DNA of 20,957 nucleotides from Bacillota bacterium (GTDB taxonomy: Bacteria > Bacillota > Clostridia > Oscillospirales > Ethanoligenentaceae), in NCBI GenBank assembly GCA_023391535.1, contig JAEWAU010000030.1:1-20957 (forward strand), written 5' to 3'. The notes under the pieces were generated by a model that made no database searches, was not told the origin of the DNA, and saw only the letters and a program-made list of their open reading frames with translations. Below are positions 9,705 to 16,457 of this stretch, one piece after another. Every line of letters starts with the position of its first letter. Position 1 is the first letter of the stretch. The translations under genes and the position numbers were made by a program.

Positions 9705-9756
9705 AGAGGGACAATCTTCCCTCTGTGCGGCCCGCCCCCGAATGGGGAAGGGCCGC
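9705..9756 (+). other. Two tandem hairpins upstream of the holin-like gene
   Basis: Within the 232-bp gap 9561-9792 two perfect hairpins stand next to each other: AGAGGGA (9705-9711) with TCCCTCT (9718-9724), and GCGGCCC (9727-9733) with GGGCCGC (9750-9756), the latter with an inner CCCC/GGGG pair. Neither is followed by a T run. They may form a structured 5' leader of the small gene at 9793. The rest of the gap shows no gene and no strong promoter. Confidence 0.5.
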
Positions 9757-9792
9757 GGGATCTCCTCCGGCATTGCGGAAAGGGAAAAAGCT

Positions 9793-10161
9793 ATGCTCAG
9801 TCAGATCCTGCAGGGCCTGGAGCCCGCCGTGGTTTCCGCCTGTGTCGCCGTGCTGACCGCGCTGATCGGCATCATAGCCGCTGCGCTGGTCAAATTCATC
9901 GAGGCAAAAAAGGACGCGCTGCGGGAGAAGGCAGGCGCCGACCGTTACGACGCGCAGCTCGCCGTGGCGCGCGAATGCTGGGGCATTGTGGAAGAGTACT
10001 TCCGTCTGCATCCCACGCTCACCAAAACGGCGCAGGCCGCCGCCGAGCTGTTCGCCGAAGAGCTGCGAAAGAGCTATCCCGATCTGGCAAACGAGCTGGT
10101 CGATCATCTGCGGCAGGCCGTTGCCGGCGAGAAAAACGCCGGGAGGCCGTCAAAAACCTGA
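9793..10161 (+). CDS. Small membrane protein resembling LLH-family phage holin
   Basis: A 122-residue protein with one N-terminal hydrophobic helix (about 11-36, VVSACVAVLTALIGIIAAAL) followed by a charged, helical, lysine/glutamate-rich soluble part. The layout (short N-terminus, one helix, then an FIEAKKDALREKAG-type coiled region and a C-terminal LxxELxxSY helix) resembles the phage holin LLH superfamily. Holins form membrane lesions for phage lysis, but no other phage gene is nearby, so the role here is unknown. The ATG at 9793 is chosen over 9742 because the hydrophobic helix then starts at the N-terminus and an AAAGGG (9779-9784) precedes it. It is a single gene closed by the terminator at 10201-10233. 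The holin link rests on layout, not on a catalytic motif. Confidence 0.65.
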   Translation: MLSQILQGLEPAVVSACVAVLTALIGIIAAALVKFIEAKKDALREKAGADRYDAQLAVARECWGIVEEYFRLHPTLTKTAQAAAELFAEELRKSYPDLANELVDHLRQAVAGEKNAGRPSKT

Positions 10162-10176
10162 ACAGACGCGGAACTA

Positions 10177-10233
10177 TTGCGCGCCTGTGCGCGCAAAAAA
10201 ACGGAGACGGCCCTTTCGGCCGGCTCCGTTTTT
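10177..10233. terminator. Bidirectional terminator between convergent genes
   Basis: ACGGAG/CTCCGT and GGCC/GGCC arms (10201-10212 with 10218-10229) form a stem followed by T at 10229-10233 on the + strand and preceded by seven A (10195-10201), so it can stop the holin-like gene from the left and the hydrogenase operon from the right. Beside it TTGCGCGC (10177-10184) pairs with GCGCGCAA (10189-10196), a second hairpin. Confidence 0.85.
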
Positions 10234-10305
10234 GCGTTTTCTGCGAAAGTCTCCGCTTACTCCAGAGCGGCCGCAGCTCCCCTTCGCACCGGGCAGGCGG
10301 GCGCG

Positions 10306-11709
10306 TCAGCCTGCGGTGCTTTGCGGCGCGCCGCCTCCCGCGCGGCGCGCGTATTTCTCCACCTCCCGCTGATCCGCCGGACCGTGGCTCAGGCAGGCCG
10401 CGCCGCCGATGCAGCCGCCCTCGCAGGCCATGCCCTCGATAAAGTTTGCCGCAAGTTTCCCGGCGGAGGCTTTGAGCAGCGCCGCGCGGCAGGCTTCCAG
10501 CCCGTTACAGACCTCCGGCCTCAGCTCGAAGCCGGAATTCTCCTCTGCGAGCGCGTGGGCCACGGCATCGGTTACGCCGCCGCTGCGCGCGAAAACGCGG
10601 CCAAAGTAATCCGCGCCCGAAAGCGGCTCCTCCGGCAGCTCTTCGATGCGCACCCCGCGCCCGTCAAAAAAGGCCTGCAACTCCTCAAAGGTGAGCACGC
10701 AGTCCACGCCGCTGCCCTCCTGCAAAAACTCGCGCTTCTTCGCGATGCACGGCCCGATGAACACCACTTTTGCGGAAGGATCCGCCGCCTTGATGAGCCG
10801 CGCCGTTTCCACCATGGGCGAGGTGTTCGATGAGATGTGCCCGGCGAGCTTCGGGAAGTTCTTGCGCGTGTATTCGACGAACGCGGGGCAGCACGAGGTG
10901 GTGAGGAACCCTTTTTCGGCGAGCTCCCGCGCCTCAGAGTGCGCCACATGCCCGGCGCCCTCCGCAACCTCCGCCACGGTGTCGAACCCGATCTGTTTGA
11001 GGCCCGCCACGATCTGCCCGATTTTGGCGTAGGAAAACTGCGTGGCGACGGCCGGCGCCAGCGCCGCGACGACGCGGTAGGCCTTTCCGCCCTGCGAGCC
11101 GCGCAGCAGAGCCGCCGCGCGCAGCACGAACGACCGGTCCACAATGGCGCCGAACGGGCACTGGTACACGCAGGTGCCGCAGGCGATGCACTTGCTCTCG
11201 TCGATCTTCGCCTTGCGCTGGCCGTCGAGCGAGATGGCTTTGGCTTTGCAGCCCCGGATGCAGGGGCGCTGCTGCTCAATGATGGCGCTGTAGGGGCAGA
11301 CGCGCATGCACCTGCCGCACTCCCGGCACTTTTCCGGGTCGATCACGGCCTTTTGCTCGACAAACGAGATGGCCGCCGCCGGGCAGTTCGCCGCGCAGCG
11401 GTGCGCGATGCAGCCGCGGCAGGTACCCGTTACGGAAAAGCGCTGGTTGGGGCATTCCTCGCAGGCGGGGCCGATCACCTCCACCGTGCCGGCGGTTTCG
11501 TCCCCTTCCCCCATGGCCAGCCGCACGCGCTCCTCCACGATGGCGCGCTCATGGTAGATGCAGCAGCGCATGGTGGCCTTCGGGCCGGGCACGATGGTGC
11601 GCGGAATGCCGCCGCGCTTCTCGTTCAGCGTGCCTTCGGCGTCGAGCCGGATCACTTCCCTGAGCACCTTGTATTTCAGTTCCTGGACATTGGTATCAAA
11701 CAGCCTCAT
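10306..11709 (-). CDS. Group B-like [FeFe]-hydrogenase
   Basis: A 467-residue iron-sulfur protein with a complete H-cluster site. L1 is TSCCPAF (Cys273-Cys274), L2 GPCIAKKRE (Cys321), L3 EGMACEGGCIGGA (Cys429, Cys433), so all four H-cluster cysteines and the proton-relay cysteine are present. In front lies a distinctive N-terminal domain (CCIYHER at 49-55, CEECPNQRF from 83) and cysteine-rich ferredoxin-like repeats between 97 and 184. This layout matches the group B monomeric hydrogenases of Clostridia, which probably exchange electrons between ferredoxin and H2, though their physiological role is poorly defined. TCCTCT on the + strand (AGAGGA on the gene strand) lies seven bases before the ATG. 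It is the last gene of the hydS1-phosphatase unit, 78 bp behind the phosphatase, with a possible internal promoter in that gap. Confidence 0.88.
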   Translation of the reverse strand: MRLFDTNVQELKYKVLREVIRLDAEGTLNEKRGGIPRTIVPGPKATMRCCIYHERAIVEERVRLAMGEGDETAGTVEVIGPACEECPNQRFSVTGTCRGCIAHRCAANCPAAAISFVEQKAVIDPEKCRECGRCMRVCPYSAIIEQQRPCIRGCKAKAISLDGQRKAKIDESKCIACGTCVYQCPFGAIVDRSFVLRAAALLRGSQGGKAYRVVAALAPAVATQFSYAKIGQIVAGLKQIGFDTVAEVAEGAGHVAHSEARELAEKGFLTTSCCPAFVEYTRKNFPKLAGHISSNTSPMVETARLIKAADPSAKVVFIGPCIAKKREFLQEGSGVDCVLTFEELQAFFDGRGVRIEELPEEPLSGADYFGRVFARSGGVTDAVAHALAEENSGFELRPEVCNGLEACRAALLKASAGKLAANFIEGMACEGGCIGGAACLSHGPADQREVEKYARRAGGGAPQSTAG

Positions 11710-11745
11710 GCAGAATTCCTCTCGTCGTATGCGGTTCCTTTTTTT

Positions 11746-11775
11746 ATTTTAACAGAGCGCCCCCACGGCGGGCAA
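11746..11775 (-). promoter_or_regulatory. Possible internal promoter for the group B hydrogenase
   Basis: On the - strand TTGCCC (11775-11770) and TAAAAT (11751-11746) are separated by 18 bp in the gap between the phosphatase and the hydrogenase, an AT-richer patch. It would allow the catalytic enzyme to be made apart from the sensor genes. Confidence 0.4.
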
Positions 11776-11787
11776 GACGGGAATTTC

Positions 11788-12948
11788 TCACAGCGGCGTG
11801 ACGGAAACGTTCTTGCCCGCATCGCGCAGCGCCTGCGCCAGCGCCTCCACCAGCTTCGGCTTGCGGCACAGCTCTTCCGGAAAGCCGGGCTGCCGGTAAG
11901 CCGGGTTCTCCGCGCCGCCCGCAAAAAAGCGGATGTCCGTGGCTTCTTCGAGCAGCAGCCGGGCAAGCTGCGCCGCGGCGTCGTCCCCCGCAAGCCCGGC
12001 GAGGTCAAAATCGGCGGCGGGGTAGCCACGTGCCAACTCCAGCGTGCTGCGCAGCGTAAGCACCCCCTCCGTTACGAGGTCGATTCCTTCGATGGACGCC
12101 GTGGGCGGCAGCGCGGAAGATTCGGCCGGCGGGTTTGTTTTGACCGCGTGCCCCAGGGCCTGCGCCAAAAGCTGCGAGGTGGTTCCCCCGCACACAACCT
12201 TGCGCCCGTCGCCCGCAAGAAAGCGCCGCACCGCTTCCGGCGCATCCGCCGGGTTGGCGGGCGGGCCCACCAGCACGTCGAAGGCGGCGGGCGCGCGCAG
12301 GCGCAGAGCCGCCACGGTGGCGTCGTCGTCCGGCCGGTCCACGTAAAGCTGGCGGCAGGCCCCCGTGACGAGCGCCGCCAGCGACTTGGGCGTGAGTGCC
12401 GGGGAAAAGCGCTCCTCGGCAAACCGGCTCACCTGCTCGCGCCGCCAGCCGAAATTGTATACGCCCCCCGCTCCCGCGTGCACCACGCCGTCGCTGAGCA
12501 GCAGCAGCATATCGCCCCGGCGCAGCGTAAACCGGCTCTGGAACACCGTTTTGCCCGAGATCTCCGTGCGGATATGCGGGAACTCGGCGCCGCGCCCGCC
12601 GCGCAGCAGAATTGCGTCCGGATTATCGAACTGCGCGAGGTAGGCCGCTCCGCTTTCTTTCACCTGCAGCACCGAAAAGGTGGAATAGGCGATTTTGCGC
12701 ACCGAGCAGACGGGCAGCGTGTGCGCGATGGTCTGCACCGCGTCCCCGATATCCAGGCCGTCCGCCATCATGGTGCCGAGGATCTTGGACGTGAGCGTGG
12801 CGAGGATGTTCGCCTTAACGCCGCTGCCGAGGCCGTCCGCCAGCACCATCGTCACGGTGCCGCCGCGCCGGGCGGTCTCCACGCGGTCCCCGCACAGCTC
12901 CTCCGCATATTTTTTAACCGAAACCACGCCGGTTTCGATGCGGTTCAT
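11788..12948 (-). CDS. SpoIIE-type PP2C protein phosphatase linked to HydS1
   Basis: A 386-residue protein whose first 220 residues are a SpoIIE/PP2C serine-threonine phosphatase domain: metal-site Asp38-Gly39 in VLADGLGSGVKANIL, SDG at 152-154 and RPDDDATVAALRL (206-216). The C-terminal 165 residues are not recognised; they contain an Arg-Lys-Val-Val-Cys-Gly-Gly-Thr-Thr segment. No membrane segments are seen, so it is cytoplasmic. It starts 24 bp after hydS1 with AGGGGG seven bases before the ATG, so the two are surely cotranscribed. In known clusters of sensory [FeFe]-hydrogenases a SpoIIE phosphatase follows the sensor and is thought to be its output, removing phosphate from an anti-sigma-factor antagonist-like or other regulatory protein. 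The target is unknown and no partner kinase is in the window. Confidence 0.88.
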   Translation of the reverse strand: MNRIETGVVSVKKYAEELCGDRVETARRGGTVTMVLADGLGSGVKANILATLTSKILGTMMADGLDIGDAVQTIAHTLPVCSVRKIAYSTFSVLQVKESGAAYLAQFDNPDAILLRGGRGAEFPHIRTEISGKTVFQSRFTLRRGDMLLLLSDGVVHAGAGGVYNFGWRREQVSRFAEERFSPALTPKSLAALVTGACRQLYVDRPDDDATVAALRLRAPAAFDVLVGPPANPADAPEAVRRFLAGDGRKVVCGGTTSQLLAQALGHAVKTNPPAESSALPPTASIEGIDLVTEGVLTLRSTLELARGYPAADFDLAGLAGDDAAAQLARLLLEEATDIRFFAGGAENPAYRQPGFPEELCRKPKLVEALAQALRDAGKNVSVTPL

Positions 12949-12972
12949 CCCCGCGCCCCCTTTCGCGCGCCG

Positions 12973-14799
12973 TTACGGCCTGCCCGCGCGCGGCGGCAGA
13001 TGGAGATCGGAAAGGCGGAGCTTTGTCGGCCCCGGTCCATCCTCCCGCGGCCCGGGCGCCGCGTCCTCCCCGGCCGGGATTTCCGCGGCTTTTTCCTGCC
13101 CGGGCAGCACGGCCCCCTTGAGCCGCGTGAGCGCCACCTTGGTTTCGGCAGCGGTTTCGCCCAGCAGCATGGCGATCTCCTGCACCACGCGCATCTGCTT
13201 TTCAATCACCTTATCCGCCGTCTGCATGGTTTCCGCCTGAACCTTTCCGAGCTCCTCCTTGCGGTGTTCCTCCTCCGTGAGATCGCGGAAGATGCCGAAC
13301 ACGAAATTGTGCTCGGGCACAAACACCACCGACTGTTCCACGGTGAGCCCGTAGCGGAACAGGTAGCCCTTGCGGTTGAGGATATTCCGCCCCTTGATGA
13401 CGGCCTCCTCGAAGATTTCGGGGTCGAGCAGCTCCGCGATATGCTTTCCGCGCAGGCGCGAGGCGTCCTCCACGCGGAACATCGAGCAGGCCGCCGTGTT
13501 GAGCGCCTGGATTTCAAGCTCGGCGGAAAGGGCGACGATGGCGTTGGGCGTGAATGCAATGATTTCGTTGGAGATATACTCCGCGCGCTCGCGCATGTAG
13601 GGCATGCACATCGTCACCTCGGCGCGGCCCTGAAACACCGCAACGGCCTTTTCGCGGCAGGTGGCGTAGCCGCAGGCGCCGCAGTTGAGCTCCTTATCGG
13701 GCGAGGTTTTGCCCGTTTGCGCCAGGATGGCGCGCAGCTCGCGCTCGCCGGGAACGGCCCTCTCGAGGCAGCGGGCGCAAAAGCGCTTTTCCATGGAAAA
13801 GCCCGGTTCTTCCGGCGCGGGTTTGGGCGTTCCTCCCGCCCTGCCCGCGAAATCCTCCACCTCGCCGCAGGCAAACAGCGTACCGCCCGCGGGGTGCGTC
13901 ATGCACGGGCCGCCCACGCAGCTCCCTTCGCAGGCGCTCATCTCAAGGAAGGTATCGGAAATCCCGCCTTTCGCGAGCTCGTCGAGCACGCGGCGGCAGG
14001 CGGAAAGACCATCCACGCTCACATAGCGCACGCCCGGCAGCCGCTCCCCCATGGCGCGGATGATGCCGCCGCGCAGCGGGAACAGGCGGGCGGCCGCAGG
14101 GGAAACGGCTTCGGCAGCGGGCGCGTCCGCTGCCGAAGCCGGAAGCGGCCCGAGCCGCACGCCGGCCTGCGCAAACCATTCCTCCAGTTCCTCGAACGTG
14201 AGGGCGCAGTCGATGCCGGCCTGCTCGGCCTCGGCCTTTTTGCACAGGCACGGGCCGATGAACACCACCGCCGCGCCCGGGTATTCCCGCCGCAGCAGCC
14301 GCGCGTGCGCCTGCATAGGCGAGAGCACGGGCGCGAGGCACGGCGTGAGGCTCTGATAGTACCTCTCCATCAGCCGCACCACGGCGGGGCAGCACGAAGA
14401 GATGATGGGCGCATGGCCGCCCCGACGCAGCAGCCGCACGTATTCCGCCGCAACGAGCTTGGCTCCGCGCGCCGTTTCCTGCGCGGCGGCAAATCCGAGC
14501 CGCCGCAGGCCCGCCTCGAACGCCGCGAGATCCTTCACGCCGAACGCCGCAATAAACGAGGGCGCGACGCTGGCCACAACCCGGCGCCCGCTCCGCAGCA
14601 GCGTGCGAACCGTTTCGGTATCGTCCCTCGCCTCTTTGGCGTTCTGGGGGCAGACCGTAAGGCAATGCCCGCAGAGAAGGCAATCGTCCCGCAGGATCTC
14701 GGCCTGGCCGTCCTTAAAGGCGATCGCTTTTACGGGGCATTCGCGCAGGCATTTGAAGCAATTCTTACAATTGGCTTTTTTAAATTGCAGAATTTCCAA
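12973..14799 (-). CDS. hydS: Sensory [FeFe]-hydrogenase with PAS domain (HydS1, group C3-like)
   Basis: A 608-residue modular protein: two N-terminal [4Fe-4S] ferredoxin motifs (Cys11/14/17/21 and 40/43/46/50), an H-cluster domain with L1 SSCCPAV (Cys136-Cys137), L2 GPCLCKK (Cys184) and L3 EMSACEGSCVGG (Cys290, Cys294), a four-cysteine Fe-S motif (Cys373/376/381/398), a PAS domain (about 410-510) and a C-terminal helix with KQMRVVQEIA (534-543). PAS-tailed H-cluster proteins are the putative H2 sensors called HydS. The start is a TTG at 14799 (AGAGG eight bases upstream); this fits the N-terminus of its paralogue at 19078. The downstream phosphatase is probably its output. It keeps the proton-relay cysteine (Cys136), so it might also turn over H2. 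The last 40 residues are low-complexity and Pro/Gly-rich. Confidence 0.9.
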   Translation of the reverse strand: MEILQFKKANCKNCFKCLRECPVKAIAFKDGQAEILRDDCLLCGHCLTVCPQNAKEARDDTETVRTLLRSGRRVVASVAPSFIAAFGVKDLAAFEAGLRRLGFAAAQETARGAKLVAAEYVRLLRRGGHAPIISSCCPAVVRLMERYYQSLTPCLAPVLSPMQAHARLLRREYPGAAVVFIGPCLCKKAEAEQAGIDCALTFEELEEWFAQAGVRLGPLPASAADAPAAEAVSPAAARLFPLRGGIIRAMGERLPGVRYVSVDGLSACRRVLDELAKGGISDTFLEMSACEGSCVGGPCMTHPAGGTLFACGEVEDFAGRAGGTPKPAPEEPGFSMEKRFCARCLERAVPGERELRAILAQTGKTSPDKELNCGACGYATCREKAVAVFQGRAEVTMCMPYMRERAEYISNEIIAFTPNAIVALSAELEIQALNTAACSMFRVEDASRLRGKHIAELLDPEIFEEAVIKGRNILNRKGYLFRYGLTVEQSVVFVPEHNFVFGIFRDLTEEEHRKEELGKVQAETMQTADKVIEKQMRVVQEIAMLLGETAAETKVALTRLKGAVLPGQEKAAEIPAGEDAAPGPREDGPGPTKLRLSDLHLPPRAGRP

Positions 14800-14850
14800 T
14801 AAAAGCGCCTCTTTTCCGCCGGACGGCCGCGGCCGCCTTGTATTTTCTTC

Positions 14851-14879
14851 ACTGTATCATAGCCCGCGAAAAGCGTCAA
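14851..14879 (-). promoter_or_regulatory. Candidate promoter of hydS1 (proximal)
   Basis: Reading the - strand, TTGACG (14879-14874) and TACAGT (14856-14851) are 17 bp apart. The start would be near 14844, giving a leader of about 45 nt. Confidence 0.55.
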
Positions 14880-14881
14880 AC

Positions 14882-14929
14882 AAAACGGCGGCGCTACGCC
14901 GCGCGCCGGAGCGGCGAACGGCCCGTTTT
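14882..14929. other. GC-rich inverted repeat in the divergent region
   Basis: AAAACGG (14882-14888) pairs with CCGTTTT (14923-14929), with further GC-rich pairing inside. On the - strand the stem is followed by TTTTGTTTG, so it could terminate or attenuate transcripts coming from the distal hydS1 promoter. Confidence 0.4.
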
Positions 14930-14939
14930 CCGCAGAACC

Positions 14940-14967
14940 GCACGGGTTCGGGCTCTTCCGCCCGTGC
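14940..14967. other. Hairpin at the start of the distal hydS1 leader
   Basis: GCACGGG (14940-14946) pairs with CCCGTGC (14961-14967), plus inner CGG/CCG. No T run follows on either strand. If the distal - strand promoter is used, this hairpin would form the very 5' end of the transcript. Confidence 0.4.
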
Positions 14968-14977
14968 TTCGCGCGAT

Positions 14978-15006
14978 ATGTTATAAAACCATATTTAATA
15001 TATCAA
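14978..15006 (-). promoter_or_regulatory. Candidate distal promoter of hydS1
   Basis: On the - strand TTGATA (15006-15001) and TAACAT (14983-14978) lie 17 bp apart inside the only strongly AT-rich patch of this 407-bp divergent gap. The start would be near 14971. Confidence 0.4.
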
Positions 15007-15042
15007 TCAAAAAGAAAAGCCAGTTTTCCGCACCGCGGAATT

Positions 15043-15060
15043 TTGATAAGAATTTATCAA
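15043..15060. promoter_or_regulatory. Rex-like operator in the alcohol dehydrogenase promoter
   Basis: TTGATAAGAATTTATCAA is a perfect palindrome of two 7-bp arms with a 4-bp centre. It fits the clostridial Rex consensus TTGTTAA-N4-TTAACAA except for one symmetric position. It covers the -35 box (15043-15048) and most of the spacer, so a bound repressor would block RNA polymerase. Rex is an NADH/NAD+-sensing repressor that often controls alcohol dehydrogenase and hydrogenase genes. Confidence 0.65.
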
Positions 15061-15071
15061 TGTGCTATGCT
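15043..15071 (+). promoter_or_regulatory. Promoter of the alcohol dehydrogenase gene
   Basis: TTGATA (15043-15048), 17-bp spacer, TATGCT (15066-15071) with an extended -10 TG at 15063-15064. The leader of about 130 nt contains two hairpins (CTTTTTCG 15137-15144 with CGAAAAAG 15153-15160; GGCGG 15165-15169 with CCGCC 15178-15182) before the ribosome binding site. I see no further gene in 14800-15206. Confidence 0.8.
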
Positions 15072-15206
15072 GAAAGCGCCGAAAAAAGCAGAGTTTCCGA
15101 AGCGGCTTTCTTTCGGGTTTCCGCGGCCAAAGTTTTCTTTTTCGGCTCCAAACGAAAAAGCAGAGGCGGCGCAGGCACCGCCCCGAAACACAAGGAGGTT
15201 TGCACC

Positions 15207-16376
15207 ATGGCAAGATTTACTCTTCCCCGCGATATTTATTTCGGTGAAAACGCAATGGGCGAGCTCAAGAACCTCAAGGGCCACAAGAAGGCTTTTGTGG
15301 TTACCGGCGGCCACTCCATGCAGAAATTCGGCTTTCTGAAGAAGCTTGAGGATACGCTGAAGGCGGCCGGCATGGAAGTGCGGCTGTTCGAGGGCGTGGA
15401 GCCCGACCCGTCCGTGGAAACCGTTATGAAGGGCGCGGCGGCCATGCGCGAATTCCAGCCCGACCTCATCGCTTCCATCGGCGGCGGCTCCCCCATCGAC
15501 GCGGCGAAGGCCATGTGGGTGTTCTATGAGCATCCGGAAAAGACCTTCGACGACATCAAGGACCCGTTCACCATCCCGCAGCTCCGGGGCAAGGCCATCT
15601 TCGCGGCCATTCCTTCCACCAGCGGCACCGCCACGGAAGTCACCGCGTTCTCGGTTATCACCGATTACAGCACGAAGGTCAAATATCCGCTGGCCGATTT
15701 CGAAATCACGCCGGATATCGCCATCCTCGACCCGGCTCTGGCCGAAACGATGCCGAAGAAGCTGACGGCCCACACCGGCATGGACGCGCTGACCCACGCC
15801 ATCGAGGCCTATGTCGCCGTGGCGCGCTCCCCGTTCAGCGATCCGCTGGCCCTGAAAGCCATTTCCATGATCGCCGACAACCTCGTGGATTCCTACAACG
15901 GCGACAAGAACGCCCGCGGCCAGATGCACATCGCCCAATGCCTCGCCGGCATGGCGTTCTCGAACGCGCTGCTCGGCATCACGCACTCGCTGGCCCACAA
16001 GATCGGCGCGCAGTTCGACATGCCGCACGGCCTGTGCAACGCCGTCCTGCTGCCGTACGTCATCCGCTACAACTCCAAGGTGAGCATGAAGGATTACGCC
16101 GAAATCGCCCGGACGCTCGGCCTTGCCGGCTCCACCGACAAGCAGCTCACGGAATCCCTCATCGAATTCGTGGACGGCCTCAACAGGAAGGTCGACGTCG
16201 CCCCAACGCTGCGCGCCAACGGCGTAACCGACGAGCTGTTTAACGCCCATATCGACTTCATCGCCCGGCAGGCCGTGCTCGACCCCTGCACCGGCGCGAA
16301 CCCCCGCAAGGCGACCGCCGAAGACCTCAAGAAGATTCTCGAGGCGGCTCTCGACGGCGATTACCTCACGCTGTAA
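15207..16376 (+). CDS. Iron-containing alcohol dehydrogenase
   Basis: A 389-residue group III (iron-dependent) alcohol dehydrogenase, reducing acetaldehyde or a longer aldehyde with NAD(P)H at the end of fermentation. The NAD(P)-binding half shows GGGSPIDAAKA (92-102) and IPSTSGTATEVT (135-146). The metal site is Asp193 and His197 in GMDALTHAIEAY, His260 in ITHSLAHKIG and His274 in DMPHGLCNAVLLP. A strong AAGGAGG at 15192-15198 sets the ATG at 15207; the frame is open upstream to 14838, but that part is the promoter and leader. It is the first gene of a probable adh-nfnA-nfnB unit; a hairpin without T run follows it. Which alcohol is made cannot be told. The Rex-like palindrome suggests induction at high NADH. 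Confidence 0.95.
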   Translation: MARFTLPRDIYFGENAMGELKNLKGHKKAFVVTGGHSMQKFGFLKKLEDTLKAAGMEVRLFEGVEPDPSVETVMKGAAAMREFQPDLIASIGGGSPIDAAKAMWVFYEHPEKTFDDIKDPFTIPQLRGKAIFAAIPSTSGTATEVTAFSVITDYSTKVKYPLADFEITPDIAILDPALAETMPKKLTAHTGMDALTHAIEAYVAVARSPFSDPLALKAISMIADNLVDSYNGDKNARGQMHIAQCLAGMAFSNALLGITHSLAHKIGAQFDMPHGLCNAVLLPYVIRYNSKVSMKDYAEIARTLGLAGSTDKQLTESLIEFVDGLNRKVDVAPTLRANGVTDELFNAHIDFIARQAVLDPCTGANPRKATAEDLKKILEAALDGDYLTL

Positions 16377-16404
16377 AAGCAAAACCGAAGCCGCAGCTCT
16401 CTGC

Positions 16405-16432
16405 AAGGCCGCCCTGCAAAAAGGGCGGCCTT
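16405..16432 (+). other. Perfect hairpin between adh and nfnA
   Basis: AAGGCCGCCCT (16405-16415) pairs perfectly with AGGGCGGCCTT (16422-16432) around GCAAAA. Only CC-ATT follows, so there is no true U-tract; it may be a weak or partial terminator or a message-stabilising element that separates adh from nfnAB output. Confidence 0.55.
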
Positions 16433-16457
16433 CCATTAAAGAAGGAATGGGTGTGCC

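Noticed and set aside
9679..10217. Possible mobile element bounded by the 11-base repeat ACGGCCCTTTC (9679-9689 and 10207-10217) around the holin-like gene
   Set aside because: The repeat is short, one copy is part of a terminator, and no transposase, integrase or att-like structure is present.
10837..14802. A + strand open frame of 1321 codons opposite the hydS1-phosphatase-hydrogenase genes
   Set aside because: It spans three clear genes on the other strand, is rich in Arg/His/Gly/Ala, shows no domain and is the usual by-product of GC-rich third positions.
14838..15206. N-terminal extension of the alcohol dehydrogenase
   Set aside because: The stretch contains the promoter and operator and has no family similarity; AAGGAGG sets the start at 15207.
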